Source: Persephonella sp. (GTDB lineage: Bacteria; Aquificota; Aquificia; Aquificales; Hydrogenothermaceae). From it: DNA of 46,606 nucleotides. Below the pieces are notes generated by a model. That model was not told the DNA's origin and did not search any database. It saw nothing but the letters and a program-made list of their open reading frames with translations. Location: positions 1 through 46,606 of the forward strand of contig JALVKE010000006.1 in assembly GCA_027028005.1 (NCBI GenBank), read 5' to 3'. Positions 33,211 through 42,544 of the stretch are shown in pieces. Numbering within the stretch: position 1 is the stretch's first letter; each line of letters opens with the position of its first letter. The translations under genes and the position numbers were made by a program.

Positions 33211-34284
33211 TTACAAATGTTCTATTATTGCCTGTGTCATTTCTTTTGTATTCACTCTTTTTGTTCCTGGTGCCCATATATCTCCTGTTCTATAGCCTTC
33301 CTCTAAAACTTTTTCCACAGCATTTTCTATATCTTTTGCTGCCTCATGTAGCTTACATGTTATGTCTAACATCATTGCTGCAGAGAGTATCATAGCTATA
33401 GGGTTTGCTACCCCTTGTCCTGCAATATCAGGAGCTGAACCATGAACAGGTTCATAAAGAGCATACTTTTCTCCAATAGAAGCAGATGGAAGCATTCCTA
33501 AAGAACCTGTTAAGGCTCCTGCTTCATCAGAGAGAATATCTCCAAATAGGTTTCCTGTAACAATAACATCGAAATCTTTAGGTCTTCTAACAAGCTGCAT
33601 AGCACAGTTATCTACATACATATGTTCAAGTTCAATATCCTGATAATCTGCATGGGTTTCTGTAACTACTTCTCTCCAAACAGCAGAAACTTCAAGTACA
33701 TTTGCCTTATCTACACTTGTTACTTTTTTTCTCCTATTTCTTGCAATTTCAAAGGCAAGTTTAGCAATCCTTTTAATCTCATGCTCGTAGTAAATCATTG
33801 TGTTGTATCCTACTCTTTCTCCATTTCTCTCTTCTATTCCTCTTGGTTCCCCGAAATAAATTCCACCTGTTAACTCTCTAATAACAAGTAAATCAACCCC
33901 TTTTATAAGACTTTCTTTTAAAGGAGAAGAGTCTAAAAGTGCAGAATAAGCTTTTCCAGGTCTAAGGTTTGCAAAGAGTTCAAGCTCTTTTCTTATTTTT
34001 AATAAACCTTTTTCAGGTCTTTTATCTGTTGGCAGATTATCCCATTTTTCTCCCCCTACAGCTGCGAGTAAAACAGCATCACTTTCTTTGGCTATTTTTA
34101 ATGTTTCTTCAGGGAGAGGTTCCCCTGTTGCATCTATAGCAGCTCCCCCTATTAAACCTTCTCTAAACTCAAATTTTACTCCATATTTTTTTTCTATAGC
34201 TTTTAAAACTTCCAAAGCTGCTTCCATTATTTCTGGACCAATTCCATCTCCAGGTAAAACAGCAATTTTACAACTCTTTTTCAT
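33211..34284 (-). CDS. leuB: 3-isopropylmalate dehydrogenase
   Basis: LeuB oxidises and decarboxylates 3-isopropylmalate with NAD in leucine synthesis. [21 protein letters not shown] starts the protein. LLAAVGGPKW-like [11 protein letters not shown], the substrate site in [29 protein letters not shown], and the NAD site [20 protein letters not shown] are all present. The length of 357 aa is normal. The GVANPIA and LRP-type loops favour isopropylmalate over isocitrate. The ATG follows TAAGGAGG. It stands alone, not with other leu genes. Confidence 0.96.
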   Translation of the reverse strand: MKKSCKIAVLPGDGIGPEIMEAALEVLKAIEKKYGVKFEFREGLIGGAAIDATGEPLPEETLKIAKESDAVLLAAVGGEKWDNLPTDKRPEKGLLKIRKELELFANLRPGKAYSALLDSSPLKESLIKGVDLLVIRELTGGIYFGEPRGIEERNGERVGYNTMIYYEHEIKRIAKLAFEIARNRRKKVTSVDKANVLEVSAVWREVVTETHADYQDIELEHMYVDNCAMQLVRRPKDFDVIVTGNLFGDILSDEAGALTGSLGMLPSASIGEKYALYEPVHGSAPDIAGQGVANPIAMILSAAMMLDITCKLHEAAKDIENAVEKVLEEGYRTGDIWAPGTKRVNTKEMTQAIIEHL

Positions 34285-34391
34285 TTAAAACCTCCTTAAC
34301 GTTATCTAATTTATTAAATGTTATCTATTATATTTGATTTTGCCTGTAAAAGATTAGAAAATAAGGAATTAAAAATATTGGGGCGGTGTTT

Positions 34392-35501
34392 ATGGAATTT
34401 GCCAAATCTATTCCTTTATTTAGAGTATTTGGTATTCAGGTTAATTTAGATTATAGCTGGTTTATAGTATTTTTTCTTATAACATACACATTAGCTGAAT
34501 ATTTTTATCCTTACTATTATCCAAACCACAGCTTTTTAACATATCTATTTTTTGGGGCAATATCTGCTATATTGCTATTTGTATCTGTTCTTCTACATGA
34601 GTTGGCACATTCCTTAGTAGCTAAACATTACGGTATTCCTGTTAAAAATATTAATCTTTTTATATTTGGTGGCGTTGCTATGATAGAAGAAGAAGCTCCC
34701 TCTCCAAAAGTTGAATTCCTAATTGCTATAGCAGGACCTATATGTAGTTTTATTCTTGGAACTATATTTTTCTTATTAGCCTATTTTTATCCCCAAGATG
34801 ATCTTTTAAACGGGCTTATTAACTACTTAATGTATGTAAACTTTGCGATAGCATTATTTAACCTTGTGCCTGCTTTTCCTCTAGATGGTGGAAGAATCCT
34901 CAGATCAATAATCTGGGCTAAAAAAGATATTATAACTGCAACAAAGGTTAGTGCTTTTACAGGAAAAGCATTTGCTTATTTTCTAATGTTATTAGGTGCT
35001 TTATCTGTATTACAGGGAAGTCTTATCAATGCTGTATGGTATTTCTTTTTAGGATGGTTTCTAAAAAATGCTGCTGAAGTTAGTTATGAGCAAACTAAAC
35101 TCTCTGTTATTCTATCCCAGTATAAAGTTGAAAGATTTATGAGAACAATAAAACCTCTTTTATATAATGATACTATTTATACACTTATGACATATTATTA
35201 TCCTTTTTACAGGTCCAATATCTTTCCTGTTATCGGAAACGATGGAAATATATATGTTGTCTCTGTTAAAGATGCTATGAAGATTCCACAACACCTTTGG
35301 GAAAAAACTTCTGTAATGGAAATAGCTAAACCTCTAAAAGTATATGTAAGTCCCTATGATTCTCTCTTTAAAGCTTTAAAGTTGATGAACAAATATCAGC
35401 TTGATGAACTTCCTGTTATATACAACAATGCTGTCCTTGGAATAATAAGACGGGTGGATATAGAAAATCTATTAGAAAAATATCTAACAGAAGAAAAATA
35501 A
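34392..35501 (+). CDS. site-2-protease-type M50 membrane metalloprotease with CBS domains
   Basis: A 369-aa polytopic intramembrane protease. The zinc-binding HELAH motif (VLLHELAHSLVAKHYG) and the third ligand in NLVPAFPLDGGRILRSIIW are intact. The cytoplasmic C-terminus carries a pair of CBS modules (about residues 230-365), which suggests control by adenine nucleotides or another ligand. This is the Rip3/SpoIVFB-like group. The ATG at 34392 is preferred to the in-frame GTG at 34386, which would sit within the GGGGCGG site. The substrate is unknown. It lies 11 bp upstream of cinA. Confidence 0.9.
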   Translation: MEFAKSIPLFRVFGIQVNLDYSWFIVFFLITYTLAEYFYPYYYPNHSFLTYLFFGAISAILLFVSVLLHELAHSLVAKHYGIPVKNINLFIFGGVAMIEEEAPSPKVEFLIAIAGPICSFILGTIFFLLAYFYPQDDLLNGLINYLMYVNFAIALFNLVPAFPLDGGRILRSIIWAKKDIITATKVSAFTGKAFAYFLMLLGALSVLQGSLINAVWYFFLGWFLKNAAEVSYEQTKLSVILSQYKVERFMRTIKPLLYNDTIYTLMTYYYPFYRSNIFPVIGNDGNIYVVSVKDAMKIPQHLWEKTSVMEIAKPLKVYVSPYDSLFKALKLMNKYQLDELPVIYNNAVLGIIRRVDIENLLEKYLTEEK

Positions 35502-35512
35502 GGAGAATACTG

Positions 35513-36709
35513 ATGAAATGCTATATTCTGATAACTGGCTCAGAGTTTACGCTTGGATTAAAACAGGAAAAAAATAGTCTTTACATTGCAAGGGAGGCTT
35601 ATGATAGAGGATTGGATATTGTTGGGATAACAATAACTGGAGATGATATATACAAAATTTCCTTTTTTATAAAAGTAGCTTTAGATAAAGCAGATATAGT
35701 ATTTATTTCTGGGGGACTTGGTGGAACATCTGATGATTTAACAAGAGAAGCAATAGAAGAAGCAATAGGTGTTCCTCTTGTATACGATGAAGATTGGTTA
35801 AAAAAGATAAAAGAGTATCTAAAGGAAACAAATAGAGATTTAAACGATAAAATTAAAAAAATGGCTAAAATTCCTTACGGATCAAAAAAGATAGAAAACC
35901 CTGTAGGAAGAGCTCTGGGATTTATAAAAGTTTTAGATGATGTAAAAAAAGCTATTGTAGCTCTTCCAGGAGTACCTCAAGAGATGGAACCTATGCTTGA
36001 GAAGGCATTTGAACTTTTAGGACTAAAAGAGAAGAAAAAAAGAATTCATCTCTTTAGAACATTTGGAAAAAGTGAAGTAGAAATAGATGAGTTGCTTAAA
36101 GATATTGATGGAAAAGTTATAAATGCATCCCCTAAAGGAGTAGATATCTGGATAACAGACCAAGAACCTGTTTTTCTTGAAAATAAAGTAAAGGTTGTAA
36201 GAGAAAGATTAGGAGAAATCATATATGCTGAAGACAATATAGAGATGGAAGAAGTTGTTGGGAAACTTTTAAAAGAAAATAATCTAACTATATCAACAGC
36301 TGAATCTTCAACAGGAGGACTCATTGTTTCCCGTTTAATAAATGTACCAGGTTCTTCTGCTTATGTTATGGGAGGAATTGTTTCCTATTCAAATGAAGCA
36401 AAAATAAATCTTCTTGGTGTAAAAAAAGAAAGTATAGAAAAGTACGGTGCTGTAAGCCCTGTTGTTGCTGAAGAGATGGTTAAAGGAGCAAAAGAAAAAT
36501 TCAATACAGATATTGCTTTAAGTGATACAGGCATAGCTGGTCCAACTGGTGCTACAGAAGAGAAACCCTTAGGACTCCACTACATAGGTTTCCTTTTTAA
36601 GGATGAGCTTCAGGTAGAAAAAGTTATCTTTCAAAACGAACGAAACAATGTTCGTCTATATATTTCTCAGTATGCTTTAAATCTTATTAGACTAAAACTA
36701 AAAAAATAA
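35513..36709 (+). CDS. cinA: CinA-family protein (competence/damage-inducible; nicotinamide-nucleotide amidase)
   Basis: A 398-aa two-domain protein. The N-terminal MoaB-like domain (COG1058) has GSEFTLG, TGDD and FISGGLGGTSDDLTREAI. The C-terminal amidase domain (COG1546) has STAESSTGGLIVSRLINVPGSSAYVMGGIVSYSNEAK and SDTGIAGPTGATEEKPLGLHYIG. Proteins with both domains hydrolyse ADP-ribose and deamidate NMN in pyridine nucleotide recycling. AAGGAG precedes the ATG. Confidence 0.93.
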   Translation: MKCYILITGSEFTLGLKQEKNSLYIAREAYDRGLDIVGITITGDDIYKISFFIKVALDKADIVFISGGLGGTSDDLTREAIEEAIGVPLVYDEDWLKKIKEYLKETNRDLNDKIKKMAKIPYGSKKIENPVGRALGFIKVLDDVKKAIVALPGVPQEMEPMLEKAFELLGLKEKKKRIHLFRTFGKSEVEIDELLKDIDGKVINASPKGVDIWITDQEPVFLENKVKVVRERLGEIIYAEDNIEMEEVVGKLLKENNLTISTAESSTGGLIVSRLINVPGSSAYVMGGIVSYSNEAKINLLGVKKESIEKYGAVSPVVAEEMVKGAKEKFNTDIALSDTGIAGPTGATEEKPLGLHYIGFLFKDELQVEKVIFQNERNNVRLYISQYALNLIRLKLKK

Positions 36710-36727
36710 AATAAGTATTCCGATAAC

Positions 36728-36967
36728 CTATACTGCAAATAGGCTTGTTGTTGAATTCCTTGTAAGTGTAAAAAACTTTGACAATTTTGCGCTTGGAATG
36801 TGTGTATTTTGTAAATTTTTTTTACACTTCATCAACATTCTCTTTCTTTTTTCAAATTCCTCAGTTAAATATTTCCTTCCTTCAACTAGCTCCATAACTC
36901 TTTCAACCCCTTGACTATCAATAAATCTAACAAAATGCTTTCCATCTTTTTTAAATATTGCAGCCAT
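36728..36967 (-). CDS. small protein of unknown function, possibly with a non-native tail
   Basis: A 79-aa frame with a strong GGGGGAG site. Residues 1-48 (MAAIFKKDGKHFVRFIDSQG and following, to KRKRMLMK) look like a genuine small protein with a beta hairpin and a basic helix. The remaining residues look random. They begin beside a run of eight A bases (read here on the minus strand), where a small indel could have removed an earlier stop. I do not recognise a family. Confidence 0.45.
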   Translation of the reverse strand: MAAIFKKDGKHFVRFIDSQGVERVMELVEGRKYLTEEFEKRKRMLMKCKKNLQNTHIPSAKLSKFFTLTRNSTTSLFAV

Positions 36968-37096
36968 TTCATCTCCCCCTAGGGTTTTATTTTGCTATTG
37001 GTATTTTTGCAAAGGATGTGCCAATGAATGTTTAAGATAAAATATTGTTATTCCGAATAAGTAATGTTAATAAAACTTCTTTAGAGAGGTGAAATA

Positions 37097-37534
37097 ATGC
37101 GTGTTTTAAAAGTATTAAGCCTTTTTTTTATTTTTACATTAGTTATCAATAGTTTTTATAGTTGTTCTCAGATTCAGGCAGTTAAAAATCTAAAACTCAA
37201 AGAACCAGCTATTTTAGAGCCAAAAACAGAAAAGTTTGGAAACTATACATTTGTTATTCCTGCAAATTTTGAACTGAAGGATGATCTATCTGTGATATAT
37301 GAGGATGATGGTATATATAGGGGATACATTGTTTTTATAGGTAAAGCATCTTTTGATAAGCTTCTTAGATTTTTTGATAAGTATATGACTAAAATGGGAT
37401 GGAAAAAAGAAAGTGTCCTTGTTGGTGGGGATGCTGCAATAGTTGCTTATTCCAAAGGAAAACAGTTAATTATCTTTAAAATACAAAATATTCTTGGAAT
37501 AACGTATATAAAAACTCTTTTGTCCTGTAAGTAA
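37097..37534 (+). CDS. putative lipoprotein of unknown function
   Basis: A 145-aa exported protein. A hydrophobic N-terminus ends in NSFYSCSQ, so Cys 23 is the probable lipidation site, although FYSC is not an ideal lipobox. The mature part has two alpha/beta units: FVIPANFELKDDLSVIYEDDGIYRGYIVFIG, then a helix FDKLLRFFDKYMTKMGWKKESV. The pattern resembles small lipoproteins with a fold of the type in DUF4810 or similar families, but I cannot assign one. GAGAGG precedes the ATG. An intrinsic terminator follows. Confidence 0.75.
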   Translation: MRVLKVLSLFFIFTLVINSFYSCSQIQAVKNLKLKEPAILEPKTEKFGNYTFVIPANFELKDDLSVIYEDDGIYRGYIVFIGKASFDKLLRFFDKYMTKMGWKKESVLVGGDAAIVAYSKGKQLIIFKIQNILGITYIKTLLSCK

Positions 37535-37538
37535 CTAA

Positions 37539-37568
37539 AAGGTAGCTTTCGCTACCTTCTCTTTTTTT
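37539..37568 (+). terminator. intrinsic terminator of the lipoprotein gene
   Basis: Stem AAGGTAGC/GCTACCTT with loop TTTC, then CTCTTTTTTTC. It separates the lipoprotein gene from the rTCA operon promoter. Confidence 0.9.
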
Positions 37569-37594
37569 CACATTTTAGAAAAATAAAACGCTGT

Positions 37595-37623
37595 TTGACA
37601 AAGAAATTCGTTAATTATAGACT
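37595..37623 (+). promoter_or_regulatory. strong sigma-70-type promoter of the rTCA operon
   Basis: A perfect -35 TTGACA (37595-37600), 17-bp spacer, and -10 TAGACT (37618-37623). It is the best consensus promoter in the window and fits a highly expressed carbon-fixation operon. Confidence 0.75.
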
Positions 37624-37632
37624 AATTTAGTG

Positions 37633-37645
37633 ATTGATAATCAAT
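37633..37645. promoter_or_regulatory. palindrome at the start point of the rTCA operon
   Basis: ATTGAT-A-ATCAAT is a perfect 6-bp dyad 9 bp after the -10 box, so it covers the expected transcription start. The arms equal FNR/CRP-type half-sites, but the 1-bp spacer does not fit FNR. It may be a repressor site. Confidence 0.35.
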
Positions 37646-37664
37646 AAATTTCTGGAGGCGTTTC

Positions 37665-38663
37665 ATGGGAGAATACAAAAGACCTGTAGTTTCAGTAGTT
37701 GGAGCTGGAAATGTCGGAGAGCACGTTGCGAATCTGGTGGCTATAAGGGAAATTGCCAATGTGAGAATGTTTGACCTTGCAAGAAAAGACGGAGATAAAG
37801 TTTATGAGATTGTGAAAGGAAAAGCTCTTGATATAAAACAGATGGCAGCTGCTATAGACTGCGATGTTGAGGTAGAAGGTTTTACAGTTACTCCAGATGG
37901 AGAAGGATATGAACCTTTAGAAGGTTCAGATATAGTTGTTGTAACAGCTGGGTTTCCAAGAAAACCAGGTATGAGCAGAGATGATCTTCTATCTAAAAAC
38001 GTTGGAATTATAAGAACAATATCTGAAAGAATAGCCCAGTATGCCCCTGATTCTGTTGTTATAGTAGTATCAAACCCTGTTGATGTTTTAACCTACGCTG
38101 CTTTAAAGTTAACAGGATTTCCTGCAAATAGAGTAATGGGAATGGCTGGTGTTTTAGATACAGCTAGATTCAAAGCGTTTATTTCAATGGAATTAAAAGT
38201 TTCCGTTAAAAATATAAATGCATATGTTCTAGGTAGCCACGGAGATGATATGGTTCCTCTTCTATCTGTTTCAAATGTTGGGGGTGAACCACTAACAAAG
38301 CTAATCCCAGAAGAGAGATTAAAAGAGATAGTTGAAAGAACAAAGTTTGGTGGTGGTGAAATTGTTTCTCTAATGGGAACGTCTGCTTACCATGCACCAG
38401 GAGCATCTGTTGTTGAGATGATAGAAGCTATTTTAAAAGACAAAAAAGAGATACTCCCCTGCTCTGTTTATCTTGATGGAGATGTTGCTAAGCATTATGA
38501 AGCAGAAGATATATGTATTGGCGTTCCTGTTAAGCTTGGAGCTCACGGGGTTGAAGAGATTTTAAAACTAGATTTTACAGATGAAGAAAAAGCCTTATGG
38601 AAGTCATCAGTGAAATCTGTAAAATCTGGAATAGAAAGAATTAAAGAGTTAGGACTTATATAA
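37665..38663 (+). CDS. mdh: malate dehydrogenase
   Basis: A 332-aa NAD(P)-dependent LDH-like malate dehydrogenase. It has the Rossmann motif VVGAGNVGEHVANLVA, the mobile-loop arginines in TAGFPRKPGMSRDDLL (Arg at the first site marks malate over lactate as substrate), VVSNPVDVLTYAAL, and the catalytic His in VLGSHGDDMVPL. In the reductive TCA cycle it reduces oxaloacetate to malate. It heads the operon behind a strong promoter and a CTGGAGG site. Confidence 0.96.
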   Translation: MGEYKRPVVSVVGAGNVGEHVANLVAIREIANVRMFDLARKDGDKVYEIVKGKALDIKQMAAAIDCDVEVEGFTVTPDGEGYEPLEGSDIVVVTAGFPRKPGMSRDDLLSKNVGIIRTISERIAQYAPDSVVIVVSNPVDVLTYAALKLTGFPANRVMGMAGVLDTARFKAFISMELKVSVKNINAYVLGSHGDDMVPLLSVSNVGGEPLTKLIPEERLKEIVERTKFGGGEIVSLMGTSAYHAPGASVVEMIEAILKDKKEILPCSVYLDGDVAKHYEAEDICIGVPVKLGAHGVEEILKLDFTDEEKALWKSSVKSVKSGIERIKELGLI

Positions 38664-38675
38664 AGAGGTATGAAA

Positions 38676-39521
38676 ATGAGAGAGATACATGCAAATGAGA
38701 TAAAAGAAGTTGTTAAAGCCCTTGTTATGGATGCAGAGTATTTTTTACCTTCAGATTTTGTTCAGGCTTTAGAGAAATCTGTAGAAACGGAAGAATCTCC
38801 TTTAGGAAAAGAAATTTTAAAAACCATTCTTAAAAATGCAAAAGTTGCCGCTGACGAAGAGGTGGCTTACTGTCAGGATACAGGATACCCTGTATTTTTT
38901 GTAGAAATAGGACAGGATGTCCACGTTATAGGTGGAAATATAAGAGATGCTATAAATGAAGGAGTTAGAGAAGCTACAAAAGAAGGTTATTTAAGAGCCT
39001 CTTTAGCTTACGACCCGGTTATAGAAAGAAAAAACACAGGGGATAACACACCTGCACTTATATACTTTGATATTGTCCCAGGGAATAAGATAAAAATAAA
39101 GTTTGCTGCTAAAGGTGGTGGTTCAGAAAACACAAGTAGACAGATGATGTTAAAGCCTGCTGACGGATGGGAAGGTGTTAAAAACTTTATTATAAAAACT
39201 GTTGCAAACGCAGGACCTAACGCATGTCCTCCTTTTACCGTTGGGGTTGGAATAGGTGGGACATTTGACTACTCAGCTGTTTTAGCGAAAAAGTCCCTTT
39301 TCAGACATATAGGTGAAAGACATCCAGACCCAAAAATAGCAAAACTTGAAGAAGAGCTTATAGAAGAGATAAATAAGTTAGGTGTTGGACCTTTAGGATT
39401 TGGAGGTTCAACAACAGCTGTTGATGTAAAAATAGAGGTAGCACCTGTTCATATAGCCTCTTTGCCTGTTGCTGTTAATATTCAGTGTCACGCAGCAAGA
39501 CATAAGGAGATTGAGATATAA
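38676..39521 (+). CDS. fumA: class I fumarate hydratase, alpha subunit
   Basis: The N-terminal/alpha subunit of the two-subunit [4Fe-4S] fumarase, which in this cycle converts malate to fumarate. Conserved blocks are AYCQDTGYPVFFVEIG, NTGDNTPA, FAAKGGGSENTS, ANAGPNACPPFTVGVGIGG, LGFGGSTTAVDVKIE and NIQCHAARHKE. The three cluster cysteines (in YCQDTG, NACPP and IQCHAAR) are present. Of two closely spaced ATGs, 38676 has the better distance (7 bp) from AGAGG. The beta subunit follows only after an inserted Uma2 gene. Confidence 0.95.
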   Translation: MREIHANEIKEVVKALVMDAEYFLPSDFVQALEKSVETEESPLGKEILKTILKNAKVAADEEVAYCQDTGYPVFFVEIGQDVHVIGGNIRDAINEGVREATKEGYLRASLAYDPVIERKNTGDNTPALIYFDIVPGNKIKIKFAAKGGGSENTSRQMMLKPADGWEGVKNFIIKTVANAGPNACPPFTVGVGIGGTFDYSAVLAKKSLFRHIGERHPDPKIAKLEEELIEEINKLGVGPLGFGGSTTAVDVKIEVAPVHIASLPVAVNIQCHAARHKEIEI

Positions 39522-39522
39522 A

Positions 39523-40137
39523 ATGGCTACAGCTGTTAAAAAGCAGCTTTCAAATAAGAAAAAAGTTTCAGGAAGAGTACCTAAAGAGCTTATCTATGAA
39601 ATGAGGAAAGGTTCTCCCATTTACTACAGGGATTATGACAAAGTCTTGAAGGGAGAACTACCTATAGAGGCGGTTATGGGAAGTAGTGGATTACAAGCAT
39701 GGTTAGTAGATTTAATAGTTACATTTTTAAAATCGGTTTTAGACAAAAAGAAATACAAAGTTCTTTATAATGAAGTTGGCTACAAATTTGCCCCTCGCAG
39801 CTGGTATAACCTTGACATAGCTATCTGGGAAAAGGAGAAGGTTAAGCCGTATCTGAAAGAAAACAAACTTATTCCTGTTGCACCGGAAGTTGTTATTGAA
39901 GTGGACACTAAAGCAGACCTTAGAAAGTTTGAAAATCCTCAGGATTACTTCCACAGAAAAACACAGGATTTATTAAACAGCGGTGTTAAAAAGGTTATAT
40001 GGATTTTTACAGAAGATAAAAAAGTGTGGATAGCAGAGCCTAAAAAACCCTGGCTTATCGTTGATTGGGATTATGAAATTCCTGTTATGGAAAATATAAA
40101 AATAAATCTTGAAAAATTAACGAAAGAGGAAGAGTAA
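39523..40137 (+). CDS. Uma2-family (DUF820) PD-(D/E)xK nuclease-fold protein
   Basis: A 204-aa protein. A Lys-rich start is followed by GSPIYYRDYDKVLKGELPIEAVMGSSGLQAWLVDLIVTFL. The putative active site is YNLDIAIWEKEK and PEVVIEVDTKADL, giving the D...E-x-D/x-K pattern. The Uma2 superfamily is predicted to be restriction-endonuclease-like, and is best known from cyanobacteria. No in vivo role is established. It starts 2 bp after the fumA stop, and fumB begins 2 bp after its own stop. It is therefore firmly inside the operon. Confidence 0.8.
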   Translation: MATAVKKQLSNKKKVSGRVPKELIYEMRKGSPIYYRDYDKVLKGELPIEAVMGSSGLQAWLVDLIVTFLKSVLDKKKYKVLYNEVGYKFAPRSWYNLDIAIWEKEKVKPYLKENKLIPVAPEVVIEVDTKADLRKFENPQDYFHRKTQDLLNSGVKKVIWIFTEDKKVWIAEPKKPWLIVDWDYEIPVMENIKINLEKLTKEEE

Positions 40138-40138
40138 A

Positions 40139-40726
40139 ATGAGTGAAGTAAAGAGAATAACAACACCTTTAACAGATGATGTTATAGAAACATTAAAAGC
40201 AGGAGATAGAGTTTTAATAACAGGATATGTATATACAGCAAGGGATGCAGCTCATAAAAGAATGCTTGAAGAGTATGAAAAAACAGGAAAACTGCCTTTT
40301 GATATAAGAGGACAGGTTATATACTATGTAGGTCCTACACCTCCAAAACCAGGACAGGTAATTGGTTCAGCAGGTCCAACAACAGCATATAGAATGGACA
40401 AATACACCCCAAAACTTCATGAACTTGGACTAAAAGGAACAATAGGAAAAGGATGGAGAGGTCCAGAAGTAAAAGAGGCTTTAAAGAAGTATAAAGCTGT
40501 ATACTTTGCAGCTTTTGGTGGAACAGCAGCTCTCCTTTCAAAGCATATAAAGTCTGTTGAGATGATAGCCTATGAAGACCTAGGACCTGAAGCTATAAGA
40601 AAGCTTTATTTTGAAGATTTTCCTGTTATTGTTGCTAACGATATATACGGAAATGATGTATTTCAAGAGCTTGAGGAAAAGTATAGAAAGATAGACCTTT
40701 CAAAACTTCCAACTTACTGTATTTAA
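40139..40726 (+). CDS. fumB: class I fumarate hydratase, beta subunit
   Basis: A 195-aa beta (C-terminal domain) subunit. TPLTDDVIETLKAGDRVLITGYVYTARDAAHKRM, IYYVGPTPPKPGQVIGSAGPTTAYRMDKYTP, GTIGKGWRGPEVKEA, AFGGTAALLSKHIKSVEMIAYEDLGPEAIRKLYFEDFPVIVAND are the conserved family blocks. It combines with the alpha subunit to form the active site. It starts 2 bp after the inserted Uma2 gene. Confidence 0.95.
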   Translation: MSEVKRITTPLTDDVIETLKAGDRVLITGYVYTARDAAHKRMLEEYEKTGKLPFDIRGQVIYYVGPTPPKPGQVIGSAGPTTAYRMDKYTPKLHELGLKGTIGKGWRGPEVKEALKKYKAVYFAAFGGTAALLSKHIKSVEMIAYEDLGPEAIRKLYFEDFPVIVANDIYGNDVFQELEEKYRKIDLSKLPTYCI

Positions 40727-40743
40727 AGAGGTAAGAAAAACCT

Positions 40744-41352
40744 TTGGTTTTATATACATTAGGATATTCAAACTTTTTTGAAGAAGAGAGGCTTATAAAT
40801 AGGTTAAAAAAGATTGATATTGAATATATTATAGATATAAGAACTTTCCCTTATTCAAAAACGTTTCCCCAGTATGATGAACCTGTTTTTAAGAAAAGAT
40901 TAAACAAAGAAGGGATAGAGCAATTTTTTCTTGGGGATTATATAGGCGGTTTAGTTTTTAAAAATCATTTTAAAAAGGGTATAAGCTCTATCTTTGCTCT
41001 TTTAGAAGACGAAAAAATCAAGACAGGATTAAACAAACTTTACAAAATAGCCAAAGAAAAGAAAACAGTTATAATGTGTGCAGAAAAGGAACCTTTTAAC
41101 TGCCACAGACTGGCCATAAGTTTTCTCTTTAAAGAAAAAACCCCTTTTGAGATTATTCATATATATTCTGATAAAAATGAAACTTTTAAAGAGAATATTA
41201 GCCGTTTTAAAGAGGAAAACAATCTGAAAAAACTTAACATAAAGACTGAAATGCTTATAAAAGAAAGACTTGAGCTCTTATACAAGTACCAAAACAAAAG
41301 GGAAGAAAAATTCCCACAAGAAGCAAAAAATTTAAAATTATTTAAAAAATAA
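40744..41352 (+). CDS. DUF488-family protein
   Basis: A 202-aa soluble protein. [36 protein letters not shown] is the DUF488 start (IGhS-type). [20 protein letters not shown] is the family's conserved CxE...CHR motif. The C-terminal 50 residues are charged and variable. The start is a TTG with GAGG about 12 bp upstream, which is a weak signal. The family's function is unknown. It lies between fumB and sucC in the rTCA operon. Confidence 0.8.
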   Translation: MVLYTLGYSNFFEEERLINRLKKIDIEYIIDIRTFPYSKTFPQYDEPVFKKRLNKEGIEQFFLGDYIGGLVFKNHFKKGISSIFALLEDEKIKTGLNKLYKIAKEKKTVIMCAEKEPFNCHRLAISFLFKEKTPFEIIHIYSDKNETFKENISRFKEENNLKKLNIKTEMLIKERLELLYKYQNKREEKFPQEAKNLKLFKK

Positions 41353-41366
41353 GCAGGAGGATACAG

Positions 41367-42536
41367 ATGAAAGTACATGAACATCAGGCAAAAGAAATTT
41401 TTAGAAAATATGGGCTACCAGTCCCTGAAGGATATCCTGCGTTTACAGTTGAAGAAGCTGTAGAAGCGGCACAGCAAATTGGAAGATTTCCTGTTGTTGT
41501 GAAAGCTCAAATCCATGCAGGTGGTAGAGGTAAAGCAGGTGGTGTAAAACTTGCTCATAACCTTGATGAAGTTCAGCAGTATGCAGCAGAATTACTTGGA
41601 AAAACTCTTGTTACGTTCCAGACAGGACCAGAAGGACTTCCTGTAAGCAGAGTTTACATAGAAGAAGGAACAAACATAGACAAAGAATACTATGTAGCAA
41701 TAACTCTCGATAGAAGTAAATCAAAACTTATTATCATGGCTTCTGCTGAAGGTGGAATGGAAATTGAAGAAGTGGCAGCTAAGAATCCAGAAGCTATTAT
41801 TACTGAAGTAATTGACCCATTCTTAGGTCTTAGACCTTATCAGGCAAGAGAGATAGCATTAAAACTTGGATTCCCAAAAAATCTTTTAAATAAAGTTGCT
41901 TCAATATTTGTAAAACTGTATGAAGTTTATATGAATGAAGATGCTTCAATGGTAGAAATAAATCCTCTTGTTTTAACAAAAGAGGGAAATGTTGTAATTT
42001 TAGATGCAAAAGTCGATTTTGATGATAACGCACTCTTTAGACATCCTGATATTATGGAAATGGAAGATCCAACACAAGAGTCAGAACTAGAAGTAAAAGC
42101 TAAGCAGTATAACCTGAACTATATAAAACTTGATGGAGATATTGCATGTATGGTTAATGGTGCAGGACTTGCTATGGCAACAATGGATACAATAAAACTT
42201 GCTGGCGGTGAACCTGCTAACTTCCTTGATGTTGGTGGTTCTGCAAACGCTGAGCAGATTGCAAATGCATTTAAGATCATACTTTCTGACCCTAATGTAA
42301 AATCTATCTTTATTAATATATTTGGTGGAATTTTAAGATGTGATAGATTGGCAGAAGGTATTATTGAAGCTTCAAGGGAAGTTAAGCCTCATGTTCCTAT
42401 TGTAGTTAGAATGGAAGGAACAAATGTTGAGCTTGGAAAGAAAATGCTTGCTGAATCAGGATTAGACCTCATAACAGCTGATACAATGTGGGAAGGAGCT
42501 GTAAAAGCTGTTGAATTAGCTAAACAAGCAGGTTAA
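41367..42536 (+). CDS. sucC: succinyl-CoA synthetase (ADP/GDP-forming), beta subunit
   Basis: A 389-aa ATP-grasp subunit that binds nucleotide and succinate. [88 protein letters not shown], and the C-terminal [17 protein letters not shown] and [10 protein letters not shown] motifs are complete. In the reductive cycle it makes succinyl-CoA. AGCAGGAGG precedes the ATG. Its partner sucD follows after a second Uma2 gene. Confidence 0.97.
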   Translation: MKVHEHQAKEIFRKYGLPVPEGYPAFTVEEAVEAAQQIGRFPVVVKAQIHAGGRGKAGGVKLAHNLDEVQQYAAELLGKTLVTFQTGPEGLPVSRVYIEEGTNIDKEYYVAITLDRSKSKLIIMASAEGGMEIEEVAAKNPEAIITEVIDPFLGLRPYQAREIALKLGFPKNLLNKVASIFVKLYEVYMNEDASMVEINPLVLTKEGNVVILDAKVDFDDNALFRHPDIMEMEDPTQESELEVKAKQYNLNYIKLDGDIACMVNGAGLAMATMDTIKLAGGEPANFLDVGGSANAEQIANAFKIILSDPNVKSIFINIFGGILRCDRLAEGIIEASREVKPHVPIVVRMEGTNVELGKKMLAESGLDLITADTMWEGAVKAVELAKQAG

Positions 42537-42544
42537 AAAGATAT

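Noticed and set aside
37633-37645. FNR site at the rTCA promoter
   Set aside because: The half-sites match, but the spacer is 1 bp instead of 4, so it cannot be a standard FNR site; kept only as an unassigned dyad.
39469-39522. Upstream start for the first Uma2 gene inside fumA
   Set aside because: The extra 18 residues are fumA codons in another frame; the ATG at 39523 begins the Lys-rich start of the protein.
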